A stretch of DNA of 64,000 bases from Vibrio sp. CB1-14 (GTDB lineage: Bacteria; Pseudomonadota; Gammaproteobacteria; Enterobacterales; Vibrionaceae): contig NZ_CP115921.1 of NCBI RefSeq assembly GCF_040412085.2, forward strand, positions 1,302,001-1,366,000, in the 5' to 3' direction. The notes below the pieces were generated by a model. It was not told the origin of the DNA and made no database searches. It saw nothing but the letters and a program-made list of their open reading frames with translations. A program made the translations under genes and the position numbers. Shown here one piece after another: positions 1-8,659 of the stretch (position 1 is the first letter of the stretch; the number at the start of each line of letters is the position of its first letter).

Positions 1-1174
1 TGGTTTTTCCGGCGCCAGAAGGCCCCACCAATGCCAAAACCTTGCCTTCTTCGGCGACCAAATCCAGTGATTCCACCGCTGCCAGTGTAGGTCTAGATGG
101 ATAGTGGAACATCACATTGTGAAATACGACTTCTGGCTTTAGTTTGTTTGGTGAGAGTATATCACTTGCTGGGGCGGTAATATGGCTTTCGACTTGTAAA
201 ATCTCGACCAATCTTTCCGTGGCTCCCGCTGCACGTTGCAGCTCGCCCATGACTTCTGAAATGGTGGCAAGGGATGAAGCCACCATGATGGCATAAAACA
301 CAAAAGCACCGAGATCGCCTGCCGACATCACACCGTTAATCACATCGCTGCCGCCTACCCAAAGCATGCCGGCGATAGCACTAAACACGATCACAATCAC
401 GCCCGAGATTAAGATTGCGCGCTGTTTAACTCGGCGGCGACCGATATCATAAGCCCGTTCTACTTCACTGGAAAACGAGGCGCGCTCTTGCGCTTCAAAG
501 CTGTAACTTTGAACCGTCTTGATATGTTCAATGGCCTCTCCTGCATAGCTACCCACATCCGCCATTGAATCTTGGCTTTGCCTAGATAGTGCTCTTACGC
601 GCCTGCCATAAAACAAAATAGGCACTAGAATGAATGGCACAGAGGCAAGCACAATGAGGGTGAGCTTAACGTTGGTCGCAAATAGCATGATGATGGCACC
701 CACGCACATCAAGGCACTGCGCATTGCCATTGAGAATGATGAGCCAATAATGCTTTGCAGTAGCGTTGTGTCTGTGGTGATACGAGACATGATGTCACCG
801 CTGCCATTGGTTTCAAAGTAACTCGGATGCAGCGTAATCACATGGTCGAACACGGCTTGACGAATGTCGGCGCTGACACGCTCACCAACAGAAGAGACTA
901 AGTAGAAACGGAAAAACGTGCCGATAGAGATACACAACGTGATGAGGAGAATGAACTGTATCGCGCTCTGTAGATCAGCCAGTGACTGCTGAGTAAAACC
1001 TTGGTCAATGAGAATGCGTACGCCGTGGCCAACCGAGAGGGTCAATCCAGCCGTGACAATAAGAGCCAGCAGTGCGGCGAACACTTTCATTCGGTAAGGA
1101 CGGATAAAGGCCAAAAGCTCAACTAAAATCCCCAAGTTTCTGCGTTGTTGTTTTGATTGGGAGGGTATTTGCAT
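1..1174 (-). CDS. ABC exporter, fused membrane and ATPase domains (3' end outside window)
   Basis: The gene reads leftward from ATG 1174 and runs off the window at base 1, so only about 391 residues are visible. The first 310 or so residues form a six-helix ABC exporter membrane domain. The nucleotide-binding domain then begins and is cut just after the Walker A motif (LVGPSGAGKT), encoded at bases 1-30. This is the layout of a half-size MsbA/LmrA-type exporter that works as a homodimer in the inner membrane and uses ATP to expel lipids or drugs. The substrate cannot be told from the sequence. The Walker B and signature motifs lie outside the window. It lies downstream of the LysR gene on the same strand with a gap of about 125 bp. 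Confidence 0.85.
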   Translation of the reverse strand, partial: MQIPSQSKQQRRNLGILVELLAFIRPYRMKVFAALLALIVTAGLTLSVGHGVRILIDQGFTQQSLADLQSAIQFILLITLCISIGTFFRFYLVSSVGERVSADIRQAVFDHVITLHPSYFETNGSGDIMSRITTDTTLLQSIIGSSFSMAMRSALMCVGAIIMLFATNVKLTLIVLASVPFILVPILFYGRRVRALSRQSQDSMADVGSYAGEAIEHIKTVQSYSFEAQERASFSSEVERAYDIGRRRVKQRAILISGVIVIVFSAIAGMLWVGGSDVINGVMSAGDLGAFVFYAIMVASSLATISEVMGELQRAAGATERLVEILQVESHITAPASDILSPNKLKPEVVFHNVMFHYPSRPTLAAVESLDLVAEEGKVLALVGPSGAGKT

Positions 1175-1299
1175 GGTTTAGACCTTTTATTGAAATAAGT
1201 TTGGGCATAACATTTTGTAAATTATAGATACTTCAGTAACCTTCACTTCGATCTACGGTCACGTTTTTATATAATTTTCAGTGACGCTGTCACTTTATG

Positions 1300-2196
1300 C
1301 TATTGCCAGTGGTCATTTACAAACTGGTGCTTTTGTAAAACACTGACCAGCTCGCTAAGTACTGGCCCGTTGGCATGACGTCGAGAGACTAAGCAGCCGA
1401 CTGTAGTAACCCAGCCGCTTTTTTCATGTGCGACAGGAAGGGCAACCATGCGTTGTTCTTGTATGGGTTGTTTTACCAACATTTCAGGTAAGTTTGACCA
1501 GCCGATACCCTGCAATACCATATCGACTAAGTTCTGATGAGTGTTCGCGTACCAAACATTGGTACTTATTCCATAGGTAAACCACAGTTCTTGTTTGTCA
1601 GAGCTACGATGTACACATTGGCGATACGCTTTGAGATCCGAGTCTTTAACGATGGGAAGTGTCGCGAGGGCGTGATCTGGTGCGACAACGGTCAGAAAAC
1701 GAGCTTGCCCCATGACAAAAAAATCCATATCGACACGCAGTTCTCCATCGGCATATACAATGCCTATTTGCGCCACCTCTTCTCTCACCAATTTTTCAAC
1801 ATCAAATGTAGAAGCGGTGATGATTTCAAAGTTGGTGATGGGGTACTGGGTGGCAAGCGGTGTAAGAATCGACAATAAAGCAGAGCTCATCAGGCTTTCG
1901 TCCACGGCGATGACGAGTTCGTGCTCATAATCATTAGCCAGTGAATCTATTTTCTGATCGAAATACTGCTGCTGATGAAGAATAGACCGAGCAATGGGCA
2001 GTAAAGCTTCACCACTCTCCGTCAACTCTGGCGTGTTTTTCTCGCGGCTGAATAAGGTTTGATTGATGGCAATTTCAAGATTTGATATTGCTTGGCTTAC
2101 GCCAGATTGGGCGCGATTGAGTTTGCGCGCAGCGGCCGAAAACGAGCCGTACTCACAGACTGCGACAAAAACCTTGAGTTGTTCGAAACTGTACAT
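1300..2196 (-). CDS. LysR-family transcriptional regulator
   Basis: A 298-residue LysR-type regulator. The N-terminal winged helix-turn-helix covers about residues 1-60 (FSAAARKLNRAQSGVSQAIS) and is followed by a two-lobed effector-binding domain of normal length. A TTG two codons upstream (2202) is also open, but ATG 2196 has AAGGA at a good distance and is preferred. It is divergent from the PACE efflux gene at 2333 with a 136-bp gap. LysR regulators often control the divergent PACE gene, so this is the likely local target (inference). The ligand is unknown. Confidence 0.88.
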   Translation of the reverse strand: MYSFEQLKVFVAVCEYGSFSAAARKLNRAQSGVSQAISNLEIAINQTLFSREKNTPELTESGEALLPIARSILHQQQYFDQKIDSLANDYEHELVIAVDESLMSSALLSILTPLATQYPITNFEIITASTFDVEKLVREEVAQIGIVYADGELRVDMDFFVMGQARFLTVVAPDHALATLPIVKDSDLKAYRQCVHRSSDKQELWFTYGISTNVWYANTHQNLVDMVLQGIGWSNLPEMLVKQPIQEQRMVALPVAHEKSGWVTTVGCLVSRRHANGPVLSELVSVLQKHQFVNDHWQ

Positions 2197-2332
2197 CGGC
2201 AATCCTTAGTCACAAAACAGCGCCCAAGGTATCACGAACTGTGATGGTTGTTAACTTTCTATCTATTGCTGGGTGAGGATAATCAGAGGCGAATTATCAA
2301 CAAACCAAATAAAAACCAGTGAGGAGTTAACA
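2197..2332. promoter_or_regulatory. Divergent promoter region, lysR / PACE efflux gene
   Basis: A 136-bp gap separates two divergent starts. It must hold both promoters and, by analogy with other LysR pairs, the regulator binding site. GAGGAG at 2321-2326 is the ribosome-binding site of the gene at 2333. No clear LysR box was resolved by eye. Confidence 0.5.
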
Positions 2333-2758
2333 ATGGGAGTGCTTGAGAGAGTCTTTCATTCAGTATTGTTTGAAGTATTAGCCGTGAGCCTATCAATCGC
2401 GGGATTAGCAGTATTTACCGACCATGACGTGGCGAGACTGTCAGGAACAATGATAGTCATAGCGACAATGGCAATGTGTTGGAATTATCTCTTCAATCTG
2501 ATTTTCGATTATTTTGTCAAAGGTGAGCGAGTAGAACGAACTGTGATGGTTCGCGTGGTTCACGTGCTACTGTTCGAAGCGGGACTCTTGTTGGCAACGG
2601 TGCCTGTAATGGCAGTGATGCTTGGCGTGAACTTATGGCAAGCCTTTATTATGGATATCGGCGTGACGATCTTCGTGACCGTTTATGCGTTTGTCTACAA
2701 CCTGACTTACGACCATGTTCGAGTTTGGGTGGTGAGCCAGCGTCAAGCAGCGGTGTAA
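2333..2758 (+). CDS. PACE-family (AceI-like) multidrug efflux transporter
   Basis: A 141-residue inner-membrane protein with four predicted helices arranged as two bacterial transmembrane pair units, the hallmark of the proteobacterial antimicrobial compound efflux (PACE) family. A glutamate in the first helix (Glu14, within SVLFEV) sits where AceI has its proton-coupling Glu15. An upstream start at 2273 is open, but ATG 2333 has GAGGAG six bases before it and gives the normal family length. The family exports biocides such as chlorhexidine, and short diamines in some members, using the proton gradient. Regulation by the divergent LysR is inferred. Confidence 0.88.
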   Translation: MGVLERVFHSVLFEVLAVSLSIAGLAVFTDHDVARLSGTMIVIATMAMCWNYLFNLIFDYFVKGERVERTVMVRVVHVLLFEAGLLLATVPVMAVMLGVNLWQAFIMDIGVTIFVTVYAFVYNLTYDHVRVWVVSQRQAAV

Positions 2759-2787
2759 TAGGGATTGACCTAATAAAAACAATTAAA

Positions 2788-2813
2788 AAGGGCAGACGTT
2801 AACGTCTGCCCTT
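2788..2813. terminator. Bidirectional terminator, PACE gene / GH3 gene
   Basis: A perfect 22-bp palindrome (2790-2811) is flanked by A-rich sequence on the left and T-rich sequence on the right. It lies between two convergent genes and can end transcription from both sides. Confidence 0.88.
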
Positions 2814-2848
2814 GTTTATTTGCAACTTACCACTGTCGATTTTAGAGC

Positions 2849-5623
2849 CTAAACCTGCTTGAAGTTTAGGTGATGCAGGGTAAGTCCAGGCTTAACAAAA
2901 GACACGTCCAATTCATACCAGCCGGTTTGCAGCTCGACAATGAGGCCTTCAACGTCGACAGGCTTGCCTTCTGTGCCATTCGTAGACAATGACATACTGT
3001 AGTTGCCATTGAGGTGCAAACTACAGGATGATTGAGCGAGCTCATTACGGTCATAACTGGCATTCATACTGACTTGGTATTGACCAGCCTTGGTGACGTG
3101 AAGAACGATATTGGTATCATTCTTGGTCTCGAGTGCGACCGCTCCATCAATGGTGTGTACAGAGCCTTCTGGCTGCTCGTCACACGCGTTGAACGGTTTA
3201 ATAGGGTTATAGCGAACTAATGGACGTTGCATCGCCGGGGTACTTAAAATAAATCGGCAGATGTTCATGGCGCTTCGCTGCAACTCGCCAAGAGTCAGTT
3301 GACCCGCCTCCAGTGCGCTAAGTGTGTCATCATCCATCGCGTTGCGCTCGGCACCATCATTGTCGACCACCATATACAGGTCGTTCTGAGCACGAACCAT
3401 GTAGGAGGTATAGGTTTTAGACTCTTCACCTCCGGTGACTGGGTGGTTCATTTTTGCCCACCAGTCAGACATGACAATGCCATCAAATCCCCATTCGCCG
3501 CGAAGAAGGGTGGTATTAAGATCATAATGTGATGCGCCCCAATGCCCATTAATTGGGTTGTAAGAGGTCATTATCGTCGTTGCGCCACCTTTTTTCACCG
3601 CAATCTCAAATGGCTTAATGTGGACTTCACGAAGAGCACGTTCAGACATGACGGCGTCGACGAAGAAACGCGAGGTTTCCTGATCGTTGGCCGCAAAGTG
3701 CTTAATTGTGCCTGATACGCCAGCGCTCTTAAGGCCACTAACTTGTGCTGCTGCCATTGAGCCCGTTAGTAGTGGATCCTCAGAGAAGTACTCGAAGTTA
3801 CGGCCATTAAGTGGATGGCGATGAATATTAATACCTGGACCAAGTAATGTATCAATTTGGTAGCTCTGCAGTTCACCACCAACGAGATAGAATAGGTGCT
3901 CATTAAGCTCGGTGTTCCAAGTGCAACCGAGTAGTGTACCAATAGGCACCTGTGTCGCTTTATGGCCGCTGTCCATGCGAATACCCGACGGGCTATCCGC
4001 TGCGGCGGCAACAGGAATACCAAGATCAAACAAGGCATCGCTCACTCCACCAAATGCCGCTGCGGTGCCTGGAGTCACTTTGGGACTGCACATACCCTCG
4101 CCGCGTACGATAGTTGCAAGCATGGATGGACTGAACTGAGCAACAAAGTCTGTCAGTGAGGCTTTGCCGTTTGCCACATGCTGCAATTTAATCCCTTTAT
4201 CACCGGTAAGCTCAATGCTCTCGGGCAGGCGAGACTCAATGCGCGCTTGCATATCGACGTTTCGAGTTGGCACCGATTCGTGCTCAATAGAGAAACGACC
4301 ATCTTGTGAACTTTGGACAGGCTTAATGCGGAGGAATGACTCAACAGGCGCTGCCGATTCAGAGAGTTGCTCAATAACTTGTAGCGTATCTACGTTGAAT
4401 GGCGCATCGACTAATGTCGCTTCTCTAACACTACCGCCGAGATAGAAATCATAGCGACCGGCTTCGAGAACATAGCAAGACTTATGACCAGTAACACCGG
4501 AGTCATCATAAGACGCTAGCACCTCGAGTGGTACGACGATACGAACCAGTTCAGACTCGTTTGGCGAAAGCATGCGGGTTTTACCAAAACCTGCAAGGCT
4601 ACGGGCAGGTTTGCCAAGCTTGCCTTGCGGCGCTTCAACATACAACTGCACAACTTCTTTGCCACTGTATTGATTGCCAGTGTTGGTCACTTCAATGTGA
4701 AAGTGTACGGCACGTGTGTTGCCGCGGCCTTCGATAGAGTGTGCAATGAGTTTGCGTTTAAACTGGGTGTAGCTCAAACCTTCACCAAACGCATAACGAA
4801 CCGCTTCGGGTTTGAAAGTGGCGAAGTAGCGATAACCTGAGTAAATATCTTCTTGGTAGAGGTTTTTGTCTTTGTTGCCAAAGTTAGCATGAGAAGGGTA
4901 ATCACTAAGCTCAAAAGCGATGGTGTCCGCTAGCTTTCCGCTTGGCGATAGGTCGCCCGAAAGAACATCAGCAAGTGCGTGACCACCTTCCATCCCTGCC
5001 GCCCAGCTATATAGAACAGCTTTAATGGATTCTGGTTTGGTGACGGACTCCATCCAAGACATATCAACAATATTGGTCACATTGAGGATCACCACTACTG
5101 AGTTGAACTGTTCACAAACTTGGCAAAGCATTTGGTATTCAATATCGGTGAGTCGGTAGCTGCCTGCCTCGTCTGAGTTATCTTGGTCTTCACCTGCTGT
5201 GCGGCCGATAAAAACGAGAGCATGATCACTTTGCTGGCTCGCACGTTCAATCGTCTCTTTATCGAGTGGCATTTCCTGTTGGAACCAAGGTTCGGCCGCC
5301 CAGCCGCCACCGCCATCATCAAACGGGTGCTGATCCAGCCAACTTTGGTAAGCGCTAACCAATTCTTGGTTCACTTCGATACTTGGGTGAGAATTGAGCC
5401 CTTCTAGTGCATTGACAGAGTAGGGAACGTTTACTGCACCGCCAGAGCCTGTACCGCTGCGAACAGTATCAATTTGGCAACGGCCGAAAAGCGATACACG
5501 ACTGCCTGTGTGCAGTGGGAGAGTGTTGTCGATGTTTTCCAATAAAACAATGCCTTCAGCAGCGGCTTGGCGGCTGACGGGCGCAAGGGCTTGCCTTGCT
5601 AATTCAATGTTTGTGAAGGGCAT
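2849..5623 (-). CDS. GH3 beta-glucosidase, circularly permuted, cytoplasmic
   Basis: A 924-residue glycoside hydrolase family 3 enzyme whose usual domain order is reversed. The GH3 C-terminal-type alpha/beta sandwich comes first (about residues 1-290, starting EGIVLLENIDNTLPL), then a fibronectin-III-like domain (about 300-410). The catalytic barrel follows, with KHFAANDQE at about 641-649 and the nucleophile Asp720 in GIVMSDWW. The last 100 residues form an extra beta-rich, possibly carbohydrate-binding module. There is no signal peptide, so it should cleave imported beta-gluco-oligosaccharides to glucose in the cytoplasm. Permuted GH3 enzymes are known in other bacteria. It is the downstream gene of a leftward pair with the binding-protein-like gene at 5682 (58-bp gap). 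Confidence 0.9.
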   Translation of the reverse strand: MPFTNIELARQALAPVSRQAAAEGIVLLENIDNTLPLHTGSRVSLFGRCQIDTVRSGTGSGGAVNVPYSVNALEGLNSHPSIEVNQELVSAYQSWLDQHPFDDGGGGWAAEPWFQQEMPLDKETIERASQQSDHALVFIGRTAGEDQDNSDEAGSYRLTDIEYQMLCQVCEQFNSVVVILNVTNIVDMSWMESVTKPESIKAVLYSWAAGMEGGHALADVLSGDLSPSGKLADTIAFELSDYPSHANFGNKDKNLYQEDIYSGYRYFATFKPEAVRYAFGEGLSYTQFKRKLIAHSIEGRGNTRAVHFHIEVTNTGNQYSGKEVVQLYVEAPQGKLGKPARSLAGFGKTRMLSPNESELVRIVVPLEVLASYDDSGVTGHKSCYVLEAGRYDFYLGGSVREATLVDAPFNVDTLQVIEQLSESAAPVESFLRIKPVQSSQDGRFSIEHESVPTRNVDMQARIESRLPESIELTGDKGIKLQHVANGKASLTDFVAQFSPSMLATIVRGEGMCSPKVTPGTAAAFGGVSDALFDLGIPVAAAADSPSGIRMDSGHKATQVPIGTLLGCTWNTELNEHLFYLVGGELQSYQIDTLLGPGINIHRHPLNGRNFEYFSEDPLLTGSMAAAQVSGLKSAGVSGTIKHFAANDQETSRFFVDAVMSERALREVHIKPFEIAVKKGGATTIMTSYNPINGHWGASHYDLNTTLLRGEWGFDGIVMSDWWAKMNHPVTGGEESKTYTSYMVRAQNDLYMVVDNDGAERNAMDDDTLSALEAGQLTLGELQRSAMNICRFILSTPAMQRPLVRYNPIKPFNACDEQPEGSVHTIDGAVALETKNDTNIVLHVTKAGQYQVSMNASYDRNELAQSSCSLHLNGNYSMSLSTNGTEGKPVDVEGLIVELQTGWYELDVSFVKPGLTLHHLNFKQV

Positions 5624-5681
5624 AATTGGGTTCCAGTTCCTGTTATTTTCTATCGTTTTTGGGAGCTTAGATTACTAAGAT

Positions 5682-6512
5682 TTAGATAAATGGGTTGTTC
5701 AGTTCAAGTCGTTCACGCTGCTCAATTTTCAAGGTGCTCTCGATGTCTGAAAAGTATTGTTGATAGAGCGCTTCATAGTCGCCCGTTTCAAGCACAATTT
5801 CACAGCCAAGCTGGAGGCGTGCAGCAAGCTCTGGGTTGTCTGCATTTACGTAGAACACTAAAGGGAAGGGGTACTCGATCATCACCCCGCCGACTAGGCT
5901 TACTGGATATTGATTGGCAACACGGCTTTCAAACACTTCAAGTGCTTCATTTGCGCCGAAACAGACAAAGTCGAACTCTCCGTCGGTTAAGCGCTTAAAC
6001 AAACCATCAAAGTTGCCGCGTTCTACAACAGTAAAGCCGTTGCTTCGAAATAGCTCGGCATCAACCCATGTCTCGGGTACGCCAACGCTTTTATTTTTAA
6101 TGGCCTCTACCGATGAGAACTCATTAAGCTTATCATCTCGCGCAAATAAAATGCGCTGCCCCAAAAGCTGTTTTGTAACAGACAGTGCAAGCTCGATAAA
6201 GCGTTTACCGGCAAATTTAGCATTGCCTTTTACTGTGACGAGTACATCGCTACCGTTGTCGAGAACAGCGCCTTCATCTTTAGCTGAAGGCAAGTCGGTG
6301 CGATCGTCAATGATACTGACGTCGCCATGGCTCTCAGCGGTAACAGAAAGCAGTAGATTGAGCACATCAAGCTCAAATTGTTGACGATACGCAGACTTGT
6401 TTCCGTTCCAAAAACGTACCGAATTAATCGTTGTCACATTGATCACCAAAAAGTAAGCGGTTTCTTTTTGGATAATATCAGTTTGGAAAAATGGTGGTAG
6501 TGAGCAGATCAC
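5682..6512 (-). CDS. Periplasmic-binding-protein-like protein without a clear signal peptide
   Basis: A 276-residue frame starting at GTG 6512. The sequence from about residue 26 resembles a family-3-type solute-binding fold: two lobes with a typical AIKNKSVGVP segment near the middle and a closing YEALYQQYF helix. No normal signal peptide or good ribosome-binding site is visible. The first 25 residues are not signal-like, a stop lies ten codons upstream, and GTG codons at residues 23 and 26 are alternative starts. It could be cytoplasmic, an N-terminally decayed binding protein, or use a start I cannot define. It is 58 bp ahead of the GH3 gene on the same strand and probably co-transcribed. 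Ligand unknown. Confidence 0.6.
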   Translation of the reverse strand: MICSLPPFFQTDIIQKETAYFLVINVTTINSVRFWNGNKSAYRQQFELDVLNLLLSVTAESHGDVSIIDDRTDLPSAKDEGAVLDNGSDVLVTVKGNAKFAGKRFIELALSVTKQLLGQRILFARDDKLNEFSSVEAIKNKSVGVPETWVDAELFRSNGFTVVERGNFDGLFKRLTDGEFDFVCFGANEALEVFESRVANQYPVSLVGGVMIEYPFPLVFYVNADNPELAARLQLGCEIVLETGDYEALYQQYFSDIESTLKIEQRERLELNNPFI

Positions 6513-6965
6513 ATAACGGATTAATAGTTTGGTTTGGTATTATAAGTTACTGTTATTAAGATAATAATGAATCATTATGAGCTTAAAATTCACTCACTTA
6601 TGCATGGCGTTTGCTAGCGATAATGTCGTGAGTCGCATGTTAATCTGAGTTACAAAGTTGCTGAGATCACATTTCTCGAAAGAGACATTTTAAAGAGCTT
6701 GAGATGAGCTAATTGATTGAATTGTAAGAGTAATATCTTTGAGTTTTATGCGGTTAATTATTAGTCTTTGAATTTAACCTATTGTTTTTAAATGATTTTA
6801 TTTATTGTGATCGGCACGGGCTTTTTGGGGGACGTTTTTGTTATCGAGCAATGGATTGCTTAGCATCTTAAGAAAGCGCTTTCATGAAGTGTTACCCCCG
6901 AACTGATTCAGTTCCACTTAAATTGAAAATCGCTCGACCCAAAAACAAAACTAAAGGACAAAGTG
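6513..6965. promoter_or_regulatory. Divergent control region, GH3 pair / beta-glucan ABC operon
   Basis: About 450 bp of AT-rich DNA between divergent units, with no coding frame I can support. It holds one perfect LacI-type palindrome (6872-6883). A half-match to a CRP site (TCACA at about 6667) is too weak to call. The ribosome-binding site AAAGGA at 6953-6958 serves the gene starting at 6966. Confidence 0.6.
6872..6883. promoter_or_regulatory. LacI-type operator GAAAGCGCTTTC upstream of ABC operon
   Basis: A perfect 12-bp palindrome with the central CG step typical of LacI-family operators, 83 bp before the binding-protein start codon. It matches the copies at the lacI/porin, GH16 and GH17 genes, so it is assigned to the LacI protein encoded at 16206-17213 (inference). 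Confidence 0.78.
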
Positions 6966-8609
6966 ATGCAAAAGAAAACATTTATCGCCTCAGTGATTTG
7001 TGGTGCATTGTTTGCTGGTAGTGCAGTGACTGCACAAGCGGAAGAGATTAAGCAAGGGGGCACACTAACGGTGCCAATCATCAACACTGGTTTCGTTGAT
7101 AACTTTAACCCATACACAGTGAAGGACATTTATAACGGTACGATGTTTGAACCGTTGATGGTCTTCAACAACATGACTGGTGAAACGCACTGGCGTTTGG
7201 CTGAGTCTGCTGACTATTCTGATGATCTAAAAACCATCACTATCAAACTACGTGACGGTCTTAAATGGTCGGACGGCAGCCCTCTAACGGCTGAAGACGT
7301 GGCATTTAGTTTCGAGATGACTAAGAAAGCGCCAGCATTCGACCTTAAAGGTATTTGGTCTGGCGGTAACCTACAAGGTATCGACGTTGTTGATGCTCGT
7401 ACGATTAAGCTTAACCTAACAGAAGCCGACTCTACATTCCTATGGAACCTTGCGGACTACCATATTGTTCCTAAGAAAGTATGGAGCAAAGCTGAAGACT
7501 TAACGACCTTTACCAACCCAAATCCAATTGGCAGCGGTCCAATGACGACGGTGAAGTATCTTAAGCCTCAACAAATGGAGCTTTGCCGCAACGAGAACTA
7601 CTACCTAGATAACCGTCCTTACCTAGATTGTATGACGTTCCGCTCGTACAACGATAACTCGCAAATTCAACCTGCACTTATCAAAGGCGAAATCGACTGG
7701 GGTTCAAACTTCATCGCTGACATCGAAAGCACATTTGTTGAGCAAAACCCTGACAATCACCACTTCTGGTACCCAGCGAATGATGCCATTCACCTTTATG
7801 TGAACACAAAAGAAGCGCCATTTGATGACATCCGTGTTCGTCAGGCTCTTTCTATGTCACTTGACCGTGAAATGATCGTTGATATTGCGGCTTACGGTTA
7901 CCCAACAGTGAACTACAATGCGGGCGGTATTGCTGAGCTTTACAAAGCAAACATCGACCAAGGTGTAACCGACAAGTACCGTAACCTAACGACATACAGC
8001 CCAGAAGAAGCGAAAAAGCTACTTGATGCTGCAGGTCTGAAAGACGTGGATGGTGACGGCTACCGTGATATGCCAAACGGCGACAAGTTCACATTTGACA
8101 TTGAAGTCGTTAACGGTTGGACAGACTGGATTCAAGTGGTTCAAATGGCAACTGAGTTCTTCGATGAAGTTGGCGTAAAAGCGAACGTTAAAACGGTTGA
8201 CTGGGCGGTTTACGACAAGAACCTAAAAGACAGTAACTACAAGATGTCTATCAACTGGTCGATGGTATCGACTAACCCAATTCTAGCGTATCAAGCTTAC
8301 TTCTCATCTGCGTATGTAGGTAAGATTTGGCATGCTGGTCACGGTGTAAATAGCCCAGAAATCGATGCGCTAATTAATAGCTTCGGTAAGACGGGTGACA
8401 AAGTGAAGCAGCAAGAGATCATCTCTGAACTGCAAGAGTTCACAGCGCAAAACCTACCGTTTATCCCGCTGTTCTCTAATGCGACTTGGTTCCAATACAA
8501 CACTAAGAAAATTGTTGGTTGGCCAAGTGAAGAAAACCCATACATTCAACCTGTATTTTACGATGGTGGTAAGCGAGTCATTATCCTAAATAACTTGCAC
8601 CTTAAGTAA
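6966..8609 (+). CDS. Family 5 (peptide-type) substrate-binding protein, probable beta-gluco-oligosaccharide binder
   Basis: A secreted 547-residue binding protein. The signal peptide is about 26 residues and ends in AQA before EEIKQGG. The mature part follows the SBP_bac_5 pattern, with LRDGLKWSDGSPLTAEDVAFSF at about residues 97-118. GTG 6963 also opens the frame, but ATG 6966 is correctly spaced from AAAGGA. In Vibrio this family also binds chitin and glucan oligosaccharides through the peptide-type ABC importers. Here two permeases, two ATPases and a glucan phosphorylase follow, so a laminari- or gluco-oligosaccharide ligand is inferred. The LacI operator at 6872 should control the operon. 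Peptides remain an alternative ligand. Confidence 0.88.
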   Translation: MQKKTFIASVICGALFAGSAVTAQAEEIKQGGTLTVPIINTGFVDNFNPYTVKDIYNGTMFEPLMVFNNMTGETHWRLAESADYSDDLKTITIKLRDGLKWSDGSPLTAEDVAFSFEMTKKAPAFDLKGIWSGGNLQGIDVVDARTIKLNLTEADSTFLWNLADYHIVPKKVWSKAEDLTTFTNPNPIGSGPMTTVKYLKPQQMELCRNENYYLDNRPYLDCMTFRSYNDNSQIQPALIKGEIDWGSNFIADIESTFVEQNPDNHHFWYPANDAIHLYVNTKEAPFDDIRVRQALSMSLDREMIVDIAAYGYPTVNYNAGGIAELYKANIDQGVTDKYRNLTTYSPEEAKKLLDAAGLKDVDGDGYRDMPNGDKFTFDIEVVNGWTDWIQVVQMATEFFDEVGVKANVKTVDWAVYDKNLKDSNYKMSINWSMVSTNPILAYQAYFSSAYVGKIWHAGHGVNSPEIDALINSFGKTGDKVKQQEIISELQEFTAQNLPFIPLFSNATWFQYNTKKIVGWPSEENPYIQPVFYDGGKRVIILNNLHLK

Positions 8610-8620
8610 CTCGTAACATT

Positions 8621-8642
8621 TGGGGTCTCGTCTGAGGCCCCA
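8621..8642 (+). other. Intercistronic hairpin after binding-protein gene
   Basis: An 8-bp GC-rich stem (TGGGGTCT pairing with AGGCCCCA, one G-T pair) with no T-run lies between the binding-protein gene and the first permease. Such hairpins commonly protect the upstream message, so more binding protein than permease is made. That role is inferred. Confidence 0.6.
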
Positions 8643-8659
8643 CATTAAAAGGTATTGCT

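Noticed and set aside
1280..1294. Hairpin AGTGAC/GTCACT after the first LysR gene
   Set aside because: A six-bp stem with no U-tract for leftward transcription; not enough for a terminator call.
6660..6680. Possible CRP site before the beta-glucan ABC operon
   Set aside because: Only the TCACA half is present; the other half matches two of five bases.
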